A stretch of DNA of 6,168 nt, from the NCBI GenBank assembly GCA_046726215.1, contig JBKPAA010000072.1, positions 1-6,168 on the forward strand, in the 5' to 3' direction. Positions within the stretch are counted from its first letter, which is position 1, and each line of letters starts with the position of its first letter. This DNA is from DASQUK01 sp046726215. GTDB lineage: Bacteria > Actinomycetota > Acidimicrobiia > Acidimicrobiales > VFJN01. A program made the position numbers and the translations under genes. Below, in pieces: positions 1 through 5,796 of this stretch. The notes under the pieces were generated by a model. That model was not told the origin of the DNA. It did not search any database and worked only from the letters and a program-made list of their open reading frames with translations.

Positions 1-127
1 ACAGGCGCCAGGCACCCAGGGCCACGAGACCCCATCCCAGGACGTCGGGGAGGAGGTCGAGGTACTCCGTGCGGATGTCGATGGCGACCAGCGCCAGGCC
101 GACCGCGACGTACGTCAGCGGACGCAT
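1..127 (-). CDS. Small membrane protein, 3' part cut off by the window edge
   Basis: Forty-two codons are visible, starting at an ATG whose complement is at 125-127 and running off the left edge without a stop. The N-terminus (MRPLTYVAVGLALVAIDIRT) is a hydrophobic segment. It is followed by a DLLPD-x-LGW motif at residues 24-32 and a second hydrophobic stretch (residues 31-40). This layout, membrane helix then D(I/L)LPDxxG(W/Y) then another helix, resembles small uncharacterised integral membrane proteins found in many Gram-positive bacteria; I know no assigned function. It lies downstream of the thioesterase gene on the same strand with a 74-base gap. That gap holds an inverted repeat and a promoter-like hexamer, so the gene may have its own promoter. 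The ATG has no Shine-Dalgarno sequence in front of it. I am fairly sure it is a gene and not sure of its role. Confidence 0.6.
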   Translation of the reverse strand, partial: MRPLTYVAVGLALVAIDIRTEYLDLLPDVLGWGLVALGAWRL

Positions 128-134
128 CGGCGGA

Positions 135-140
135 ATCGTA
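135..140 (-). promoter_or_regulatory. Putative -10 element of a leaderless promoter for the small membrane protein
   Basis: Read on the minus strand, the hexamer TACGAT fits the TANNNT pattern of actinobacterial -10 elements. It lies seven bases before the ATG (complement at 125-127), so transcription would start at or one base before the start codon. No purine-rich ribosome binding site is present. No good -35 hexamer is seen at 16-18 bases, which makes the call tentative. Confidence 0.3.
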
Positions 141-142
141 AC

Positions 143-164
143 CGGCCGTTTCCGGCGACGGCCG
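143..164. repeat. Inverted repeat between the thioesterase and membrane protein genes
   Basis: CGGCCGT (143-149) and ACGGCCG (158-164) are perfect 7-base inverted repeats around an 8-base spacer. On the minus strand the same segment can alternatively fold as GCCG-GAAA-CGGC, a short stem closed by a GNRA-type tetraloop. It sits after the thioesterase stop and just upstream of the next gene's start. There is no T-run, so an intrinsic terminator is not well supported; attenuation, or an operator for the downstream gene, is equally possible. Confidence 0.35.
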
Positions 165-201
165 TGGTGGGCACGTCGGGACGGCCTTCGACGTCAACAG
201 G

Positions 202-579
202 TCAGTGGCACTTCTCCAGGAAGCGGTCGACGTCCACGACGACGCGGGTCACCTTGCCGGCGGCCACCAGACCCCGCTCGTCGGTGGCCGAGACGGTGAA
301 GGTGAGTCGCCGACCCACCACCTTCTCGAGGGTCGCCTCTGCGAGCACCTTCGTGCCCACCGCCGTAGGCGCCAGATGGTCGAGCTGCACCCGCATGCCG
401 ACCGTCGTGTGGCCCTCGGGTACGCGGCCGTCGACCGCCAGCAGCGACGCCTCCTCGCACAGCGCGATCAGCCGCGGCGTCGCCAGCACCGCCACCTGAC
501 CGGAGCGGAACGCGAGCGCAGTGTCCTCGTCGCCGACGTCGAGGGTGACGGCCGCGGACAGGCCGGGTTCCAGGGGCAC
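202..579 (-). CDS. Hotdog-fold thioesterase of the fluoroacetyl-CoA thioesterase (FlK) type
   Basis: A 125-residue cytoplasmic protein, the usual length for single-domain hotdog thioesterases. Members hydrolyse acyl-CoA or related thioesters. The family hallmark VLATPRLIALCEEA is at residues 31-44, followed by GHTTVGMRVQLDHLAP at 56-71. T34, E42 and H68 have exactly the spacing (8 and 34 residues) of the FlK catalytic Thr42, Glu50 and His76. That supports a working active site but not fluoroacetyl-CoA as substrate; most actinobacterial homologues are uncharacterised and probably act on other short acyl-CoAs. The open frame extends far upstream into tldD, but residues before VPLEPG look non-coding. 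The GTG at 577-579 is chosen because it sits just before the conserved N-terminal PGLSA segment and six bases after a -10-like hexamer. A second in-frame GTG at 598-600 is the alternative start. The gene is divergent from tldD. Confidence 0.88.
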   Translation of the reverse strand: MPLEPGLSAAVTLDVGDEDTALAFRSGQVAVLATPRLIALCEEASLLAVDGRVPEGHTTVGMRVQLDHLAPTAVGTKVLAEATLEKVVGRRLTFTVSATDERGLVAAGKVTRVVVDVDRFLEKCH

Positions 580-585
580 CCGGGT

Positions 586-591
586 ACAGTA
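586..591 (-). promoter_or_regulatory. Putative -10 element of a leaderless promoter for the thioesterase gene
   Basis: On the minus strand TACTGT (TANNNT type) lies six bases upstream of the chosen GTG start, so the transcript would begin at the start codon itself. No Shine-Dalgarno sequence precedes this GTG. The hexamer sits inside the near-palindrome GTACAGTAC (584-592), whose plus-strand reading TACAGT (585-590) could serve as a -10 for the divergent tldD cluster. No convincing -35 is seen in either direction. Confidence 0.35.
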
Positions 592-644
592 CGCATCCAC
601 GTCGCCGGCGGGCGAAACCGCCCGGACCCTGGTCAGCCGGCGTC

Positions 645-682
645 GATCACCGCGGATCACGCCTGGGATCCGCTCCTGATCC
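645..682. promoter_or_regulatory. Cluster of four GATC motifs with inverted repeat, possible operator
   Basis: GATC occurs at 645, 655, 667 and 678, that is every 10 to 12 bases. The two left copies are GATCAC; the two right ones are GATCC. GCGGATC (652-658) and GATCCGC (667-673) form a perfect 7-base inverted repeat with an 8-base spacer. The cluster lies in the divergent intergenic region, 31 bases upstream of the tldD start and 65 bases upstream of the thioesterase start. Regular spacing near one helical turn suggests binding on one DNA face, but no known regulator is recognised. Confidence 0.3.
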
Positions 683-702
683 ACCCGCCATCCAGCCGAA
701 TC

Positions 703-706
703 GAGG
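703..706 (+). promoter_or_regulatory. Ribosome binding site of tldD
   Basis: GAGG ends six bases before the GTG at 713, good Shine-Dalgarno spacing. It supports this GTG as the tldD start. Confidence 0.6.
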
Positions 707-712
707 TCGCCC

Positions 713-2104
713 GTGCTCGACGAATCGGTCATCCAGCGCACGCTCGCCACCGCCCTCCGCACCGGCGGCGACTTCGCGGAGGTGTTCGTGGAGGACAAGC
801 GGTCCTCGGCGGCGATGCTGGATGACGGCCGGGTGGAGGAGCTGTCGTCCGGGCGGGACCGGGGCGCCGGCGTCCGCGTGGTGGTGGGTGATACGACCGG
901 CTTCGCACACACGGCCGACCTGACCGACGAGGGCCTGCGCACCGCCGCCGAGGCTGCGGCCGCGGCAGCCCGGTCGGGGGGCGGCGGCGTGCGCGACGTC
1001 GCGCTCACGCGTCAGGCCGCGACCCGGCCGAACACGGTAGCCTTGCTGCCCGAGACGGTGGCCAAGGGCGCCAAGGTCGACCTGCTCCGTCGGGCCGACG
1101 AGGCCGCGCGGGCCGAGGGCGGCTCGGTCCGCCAGGTCCGGGCCCGCTATGGCGACTCCCGCCGGCAGATCTTGGTCGCCAACAGCGACGGGCTGCTGGC
1201 CGAGGACGACCAGGTCCGCACGCTGTTCGTGGTGTCGACCGTGGCCTTCGGCGACACGGGCATGCAGACGGGTTACGAGTCCCTGGGACGCACCGTCGGG
1301 TTCGAGCTGTTCGACCGCTACCAGGTCGAGGAGATCGCCCGCACCGCCGCCCGCCGCGCCATCACCAAGCTGGCGGCTCGCCCGGCGCCGTCGGGCACGC
1401 TGCCGGTGGTCATCGGACCCGGTGGGGGCGGCGTGCTGTTCCACGAGGCCTGCGGCCACGGGCTGGAGAAGGACCTGGTCGACAAGGGCGCCTCGGTGTT
1501 CAGGGGCCGCCTGGGCCAGCAGGTCGCCTCACCCCTGGTCACCCTGGTCGACGACGGGACCATGGCCGAGGAGTGGGGCTGCTACGCCATCGACGACGAG
1601 GGCACGCCGGCCCAGCGCAACGTGCTCATCGAGGACGGCGTCCTCACCGACTACATGTGGGACCACCTGCGATCGCGCAAGGAGGGTCGCCCGCGGTCCG
1701 GCAACGGGCGCCGCCAGAGCTACCAGCACCTGCCCATGGTGCGGATGACCAACACCTACCTGGTGGGCGGCGAGGGCGACCCGGCCGGCATCGTGGCCTC
1801 GACCGACCACGGCGTCTACGTGTCATCGCTCGGTGGGGGACAGGTCAACACCGCCACGGGCGACTTCGTCTTCGGGATGACCGAGGCCTATCTGATCGAG
1901 GGCGGCGAGATCACCGAGCCGATCCGGGAGGGCAACCTCATCGGCAATGGCCCCAAGGTGCTCGTCGACATCGACGCCGTCGGCAACGACTTCGCCATGG
2001 GCCACCCCGGCACGTGCGGCAAGGACGGGCAGGGCGTGCCCGTCGGGGACGGTGTCCCCACCCTGCGGGTCAGGGCCCTCACGGTCGGCGGTACCGCGGC
2101 GTGA
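713..2104 (+). CDS. tldD: TldD, catalytic subunit of the TldD/TldE metalloprotease
   Basis: 463 residues, close to the roughly 480 of E. coli TldD. With TldE it forms a cytoplasmic heteromeric metalloprotease that threads unfolded peptides into a closed cavity; in E. coli it matures microcin B17 and degrades the antitoxin CcdA. The N-terminal modulator-type domain covers about residues 5-170 (FAEVFVEDK at 21-29, VEELSSGRDRGAGVRV at 41-56). The metal motif HExxxH is intact as HEACGH at 244-249, preceded by a glycine run (GPGGGG, 235-240). The C-terminal metal-ligand cysteine is C435 in HPGTCGKDGQ (431-440). Other conserved segments are QVASPLVTLVDDGT (270-283) and NTATGDFVFG (379-388). The GTG start has a good ribosome binding site. 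It is the first gene of a plus-strand cluster with two tldE-like genes, the first of them 73 bases downstream. All catalytic residues are present, so the subunit should be active. Confidence 0.96.
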   Translation: MLDESVIQRTLATALRTGGDFAEVFVEDKRSSAAMLDDGRVEELSSGRDRGAGVRVVVGDTTGFAHTADLTDEGLRTAAEAAAAAARSGGGGVRDVALTRQAATRPNTVALLPETVAKGAKVDLLRRADEAARAEGGSVRQVRARYGDSRRQILVANSDGLLAEDDQVRTLFVVSTVAFGDTGMQTGYESLGRTVGFELFDRYQVEEIARTAARRAITKLAARPAPSGTLPVVIGPGGGGVLFHEACGHGLEKDLVDKGASVFRGRLGQQVASPLVTLVDDGTMAEEWGCYAIDDEGTPAQRNVLIEDGVLTDYMWDHLRSRKEGRPRSGNGRRQSYQHLPMVRMTNTYLVGGEGDPAGIVASTDHGVYVSSLGGGQVNTATGDFVFGMTEAYLIEGGEITEPIREGNLIGNGPKVLVDIDAVGNDFAMGHPGTCGKDGQGVPVGDGVPTLRVRALTVGGTAA

Positions 2105-2135
2105 CCCCCACGGTTTTCCCCGCAGGATCGCGCCC

Positions 2136-2155
2136 TCCGGCGACCGTTCCGGCGA
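2136..2155 (+). repeat. Short direct repeat in the tldD-tldE1 gap
   Basis: TCCGGCGA occurs at 2136-2143 and again at 2148-2155, 12 bases apart. It lies in the 73-base spacer between tldD and the next gene. In GC-rich DNA this can arise by chance, and I assign no function. Confidence 0.25.
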
Positions 2156-2177
2156 AGAAAGGCGTCGGGGCGGGGGC

Positions 2178-3521
2178 GTGAGCGACCTGTTCGAGGTCGC
2201 CGACGCTGTCGTCGCTGAGGCACGCGGCGGCGAGCAGCTCGAGGCCTACGTGGGCCGGTCGACCGACATCCAGGTGCGCGTCTACCAGGGCGAGGTGGAG
2301 CAGCTGGCCGTGGCCGACTCCCTCGGCGTCGGCGTGCGCATCGTCCACGAGGGGCGCCAGGGGTTCGCCTACTGCGGCACGTTCGATCCCGGGGCGCTGT
2401 CCGAGACGGTGACCGAGGCCCGCAACAACGCCGCCTTCGCCGAGCCGGACGACGCGGCGGGGCTGGCCGAGCCCGACGGGGTCGAGCCCGCCGACCTGGA
2501 CCTGTGGCGACCCGGGCTGGCCGACGTGGCCACCGACCGCAAGGTCGCCCTCGCCCTCGAGTTGGAGCGGGCCGTGCTGGCTGCCGACAGCCGCATCGTC
2601 GGCGTCGAGTCTTGTGACTACGGCGACTCCCTCGGCGAGGTGGCTGTGGTGACGACCACCGGCATCCGCCGCAGCTCCCGGGCCACCGGATGCGAGCTGG
2701 TGGCCTACTCGCTGGCCGGCGACGACGACGAGACCCAGACGGGGTTCGGCTTCTCGCTGGGTCGCGACTTCGACGAGCTCGACGTCGATACCGCGGCCGG
2801 TGACGCCGCCGACCGGGCGCTGCGCATGCTGGGCGCCACGCAGCCCCCGTCCGGGCGGCTGACGGTTGTGCTCGATCCATGGGTGACCGCCCAGCTCATC
2901 GGCATCGTGGCCGCAACGCTCGGCGCCGAGGATGTCATCAAGGCGCGCTCGTTGTTCGCCGGTCGCGAGGGTGAGCAGGTGGCGGCATCGTTCGTCACTC
3001 TGGTCGAGGACCCCACCGACCCCCGGTCCTGGGGCGCGTCGCCGGTCGACGCCGAGGGGTTGGCGACCCGGCGGGTGCCGCTCATCCAGGCAGGCGTGCT
3101 GCGCGGCTTCGTCCACTCGACCTGGACCGCCCGGCGCATGGGCACGCGTTCGACGGGCTCGGCGGTCCGCGCCGGGTTCAAGTCGACGCCCACGGCCGGT
3201 TGCCGAGCCGTGTCGCTGACACCGGGCGACCGCGACGCCACGGCACTGCTCGCCGACGTGGCCGACGGCGTGCTGGTGCAAGAGGTCTCCGGCCTCCACT
3301 CCGGCGTCAACCCGATCTCCGGCGACTTCTCGACCGGAGCCCAGGGCCTCCGCATCCGGGGCGGCGCGCTGGCGGAGCCGCTGCGCGAGTTCACCATCGC
3401 CTCCACGCTCCAGCGCCTGCTCCACGACCTGGTGGCCGTTGGCTCCGATCTCACATGGCTGCCGATGAGCGCCGCCGGAATGACCCTGGTCGTCGGCGAC
3501 GTCGCCGTCTCGGGTGCCTGA
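2178..3521 (+). CDS. tldE: TldE/PmbA-type non-catalytic subunit, first copy
   Basis: 447 residues, matching the length of E. coli TldE/PmbA (about 450). TldE pairs with TldD and shapes the protease chamber but has no metal site. Here the segment aligning with TldD HEACGH reads GIVAAT (about 242-247), with no His or Glu. Family features are the N-terminal EAYVGRST (22-29) and VGVRIVHEGRQGFA (51-64), then SFVTLVEDPTDPRSWG (271-286) and the C-terminal SGLHSGVNPISGDFSTGAQG (371-390). The frame is open upstream into tldD, but no ATG, GTG or TTG occurs in frame between the tldD stop and the GTG at 2178. The second tldE copy begins at the aligned position, so this start is well supported. A G-rich stretch (2167-2176) is the only candidate ribosome binding site. 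The stop is six bases before the next gene, which implies cotranslation. The assignment as TldE rather than TldD rests on the missing metal motif. Confidence 0.93.
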   Translation: MSDLFEVADAVVAEARGGEQLEAYVGRSTDIQVRVYQGEVEQLAVADSLGVGVRIVHEGRQGFAYCGTFDPGALSETVTEARNNAAFAEPDDAAGLAEPDGVEPADLDLWRPGLADVATDRKVALALELERAVLAADSRIVGVESCDYGDSLGEVAVVTTTGIRRSSRATGCELVAYSLAGDDDETQTGFGFSLGRDFDELDVDTAAGDAADRALRMLGATQPPSGRLTVVLDPWVTAQLIGIVAATLGAEDVIKARSLFAGREGEQVAASFVTLVEDPTDPRSWGASPVDAEGLATRRVPLIQAGVLRGFVHSTWTARRMGTRSTGSAVRAGFKSTPTAGCRAVSLTPGDRDATALLADVADGVLVQEVSGLHSGVNPISGDFSTGAQGLRIRGGALAEPLREFTIASTLQRLLHDLVAVGSDLTWLPMSAAGMTLVVGDVAVSGA

Positions 3522-3527
3522 CACGAC

Positions 3528-4868
3528 ATGAGCGAGCTCCTGGATCTCGCGGTCAAGGTCGCCGGCGCCGCCGCCGCCGACGAGCAGGTCGAGGCGTTCG
3601 TGGGACGGTCGACGTCGACCTCGGTCAAGGTCCATGGCGGCGACATCGAGTCGTTGACCCAGGCGACCTCTGCCGGCATCGGCGTCAGGGTGATCGAGGG
3701 GGGTCGCCAGGGATTCGCCTGGGCCGGTTCGCTCGACGACGACGTCATCGCCGAGGTGCTGGCCGAGGCCCGCGACAACGTCGCCTACGCCCAGCCCGAG
3801 GACTGGGTGGGACTGGCCGAACCGGACGGGGTGGAGCCGCCGCCCATCGACCTGTGGTGCGATGCCCTGGCCGCACAGCCGATCGGCCGCAAGGTCCACC
3901 TCGCCCTGGAGCTCGAGCGGGCCGTCCGCGCCCGCGATCCGCGCATCAGCGGCGTGCGCACCGCGCAGTGGGCCGACGGTGCCGGCGAGGGGGCGGTGGC
4001 CACGTCGACCGGCATCGCCGTGACCGGGCGGTCCACGTTCTGCCACCTCTCGGTCCTGGCCCTGGCGCGCGAGGGCGACGAGACCAAGACCGGATTCGGC
4101 GTGTCGGTCGGCCGCGAGCCCACCGACGTCGATCTCGACGAGGCGGCGGGGGACGCCGTTGAGCGCGCGACCCGCCTGTTGGGTGCGGTCCAACCGGAGA
4201 GCGGCAGCGTCACCCTCGTCCTCGAGGCCCGAATGGCGGCAGTACTGCTCGGCCTGGTTGCCGGCACGCTCAACGGGGAGTCGGTGCTGAAGGGGCGGTC
4301 ACCGTTTGCCGACCGTCTAGGCGAGCGGATCGCGTCTCCGCTGGTCAGCCTCGTAGATGATCCGACCGACCCGATGTCGCTCGGGGCCGACTCCCACGAC
4401 GGCGAGGGGTTGGCGACCCGGCGCGTGCCGCTGATCGTCGACGGCGTCCTCCAGGGCTTCCTGCACAACACCATGACCGGCAGGCGGGCGCGCGTGCCGT
4501 CGACCGCCTCGGCGGTCCGCGGCTATCGGTCGACGCCCGCTGTCGGCGCCCAGGCCCTGGCGCTCGCCACCGGCACGGGTAGCCTCGACGAGCTGGTCGC
4601 CGGTGTCGACCACGGCGTCCTGGTGCAGTCCATGAGCGGACTGCATTCCGGCGTCAACCCGGTGTCGGGCGACTTCTCGGTGGGGGTGGAGGGACTGATG
4701 GTGCGGAATGGGCAGCCGGCGGAACCGATCCGGGAGGCCACCGTCGCCTCGACCCTCCAGCGGCTGTTGCTCGACGTGAGCGCCGTCGGAGGCCAGCGCG
4801 AGTGGACGCCGGGCGGCACCGGCGCGGCCCCCATCGTCATCCCGGGGGTTACGCTCGGCGGTCGCTAG
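3528..4868 (+). CDS. TldE/PmbA-type non-catalytic subunit, second tandem copy
   Basis: 446 residues and collinear with the preceding gene: GLAEPDGVEP occupies residues 95-104 and GLATRRVPLI residues 294-303 in both. By my hand count, 48 of the first 100 residues are identical with no gap, so this is an old tandem duplication rather than a recent one. The metal motif is again absent: the region aligning with HEACGH reads GLVAGT (about 242-247). Conserved TldE segments include EAFVGRST (22-29), VGVRIVH-like IGVRVIEGGRQGFA (51-64), IASPLVSLVDDPTDP (268-282) and SGLHSGVNPVSGDFSVG (370-386). The ATG lies six bases after the previous stop without a visible Shine-Dalgarno sequence, so translation probably depends on coupling. 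Likely a second partner for the single TldD, or a diverged subunit with its own substrate preference; this is inference. It ends with TAG at 4866-4868. Confidence 0.93.
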   Translation: MSELLDLAVKVAGAAAADEQVEAFVGRSTSTSVKVHGGDIESLTQATSAGIGVRVIEGGRQGFAWAGSLDDDVIAEVLAEARDNVAYAQPEDWVGLAEPDGVEPPPIDLWCDALAAQPIGRKVHLALELERAVRARDPRISGVRTAQWADGAGEGAVATSTGIAVTGRSTFCHLSVLALAREGDETKTGFGVSVGREPTDVDLDEAAGDAVERATRLLGAVQPESGSVTLVLEARMAAVLLGLVAGTLNGESVLKGRSPFADRLGERIASPLVSLVDDPTDPMSLGADSHDGEGLATRRVPLIVDGVLQGFLHNTMTGRRARVPSTASAVRGYRSTPAVGAQALALATGTGSLDELVAGVDHGVLVQSMSGLHSGVNPVSGDFSVGVEGLMVRNGQPAEPIREATVASTLQRLLLDVSAVGGQREWTPGGTGAAPIVIPGVTLGGR

Positions 4869-4974
4869 GTTGCAATCCGGGGACGCGGGTTGCGGGAGGG
4901 GTGCCCCGTCGATGAGCATCGGGCGCTTCCGACCGTCCGAGCCAACTGCGTGCCGGTCCTGACCACCGAGAAAC

Positions 4975-5793
4975 GTGTCGATCCTCCACGCCATCGTCCT
5001 GGGCATCACCCAGGGACTCGCCGAGTACCTCCCGATCTCCTCGTCGGGCCACCTCATCGTGGTCCCCTGGCTATTCGGGTGGGACGACTTCGCCGGCAAC
5101 GAGTCGCTCCAGAAGACGTTCGACGTGGCACTTCACCTGGGCACACTGGGCGGCGCGGCCGCTTACTTCCGCCACGACATCGTGCGCCTGTCGCGGGCCG
5201 CCGTGCGAACCCCTCGTTCGAAGGACGGGCGGCTCGCGTGGTTGGTGGCGCTCTCGGCCGTGCCGGCGGCGATCACGGGGGCGCTCCTGGCCGACACCAT
5301 CGAGGAGAACACCGACCAGATCTGGCTTATTGCCGTCATGATGATCGTGGGGGCGCTGGCGCTGGCGTTGGCCGACGGCGTGCGGGGCAAGCGCACGATC
5401 GACGAAGTGGGGTTGCGAGACGCACTGGTGATGGGCGCCGCCCAGTCCCTCGCCCTGCAGCCAGGCCTGTCGCGCTCGGGTGTCACCATCACCGTCGGCC
5501 GGTTTTCGGGTCTGGGTCGCGACGGTGCCGCCCGCTTCGCCTTCCTGATGAGCCTGCCCATCACGTTCGGCGCCATCGTCTTCAAGTGGTTCGACGTGTC
5601 GAGCGAGGGCGGCATCCCGCAGGACTTCAGGGCGCCGTTCATCTGGGGGATCGTCGCCTCGGGCATCACCGGCTACATCGCCGTGTGGGGCACGCTGAAG
5701 CTGATCCGAACCCATTCGTTCCTGCCGTTCGTGGTCTACCGCATCGTCGTCGGCGTCCTCATCCTGCTCATGCTCGCCACCTCGTTCCGGTGA
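4975..5793 (+). CDS. uppP: Undecaprenyl-diphosphate phosphatase (UppP/BacA)
   Basis: An integral membrane enzyme that removes one phosphate from undecaprenyl diphosphate, recycling the lipid carrier of peptidoglycan and other surface polymers; extra copies confer bacitracin resistance. 272 residues, the normal length. Motif 1 is QGLAEYLPISSSGH (13-26), with Q13 and E17 forming the (E/Q)xxxE pair, S23 and H26; motif 2 is PGLSRSG (163-169) with R167, matching Arg174 of the E. coli enzyme. Hydrophobic segments lie at about 1-12, 88-106, 116-134, 188-204, 221-240 and 251-270. GTG start: the conserved N-terminal helix begins directly after it, and a weak GAG (4968-4970) lies upstream. The 106 bases before it hold no recognisable terminator or strong promoter, so cotranscription with the tldDE genes is possible but unproven. 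The stop abuts that of the convergent next gene. Confidence 0.97.
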   Translation: MSILHAIVLGITQGLAEYLPISSSGHLIVVPWLFGWDDFAGNESLQKTFDVALHLGTLGGAAAYFRHDIVRLSRAAVRTPRSKDGRLAWLVALSAVPAAITGALLADTIEENTDQIWLIAVMMIVGALALALADGVRGKRTIDEVGLRDALVMGAAQSLALQPGLSRSGVTITVGRFSGLGRDGAARFAFLMSLPITFGAIVFKWFDVSSEGGIPQDFRAPFIWGIVASGITGYIAVWGTLKLIRTHSFLPFVVYRIVVGVLILLMLATSFR

Positions 5794-5796
5794 TCA
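5791..5796. other. Abutting convergent stop codons forming the palindrome TGATCA
   Basis: TGA of uppP (5791-5793) and TGA of the SAF-domain gene (complement of 5794-5796) touch with no base between, together giving the palindrome TGATCA. There is no intergenic space, and no stem with a T-run is visible around the junction, so transcripts must end inside the opposite gene or by factor-dependent termination. Confidence 0.9.

Noticed and set aside
580..1008. N-terminal extension of the thioesterase frame to 1008 on the minus strand
   Set aside because: The extension lies mostly antisense to tldD, is low-complexity (Ser, Arg, Pro, Thr), and the thioesterase domain is complete from the GTG at 577-579.
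1947..2177. Longer first tldE starting inside tldD
   Set aside because: The extra residues have no family resemblance, overlap tldD in another frame, and the second copy starts at the position aligned with the GTG at 2178.
2079..4193. A 704-codon open frame on the minus strand across both tldE genes
   Set aside because: It is antisense to two genes with clear family motifs; its protein is low-complexity, rich in Gly, Arg, His and Asp, and typical of antisense frames kept open by high G/C at third codon positions.
4905..4923. Hairpin after the second tldE as a terminator
   Set aside because: The stem is short and bulged (CC and CGAT pairing with ATCGGG) and is not followed by a T-run.
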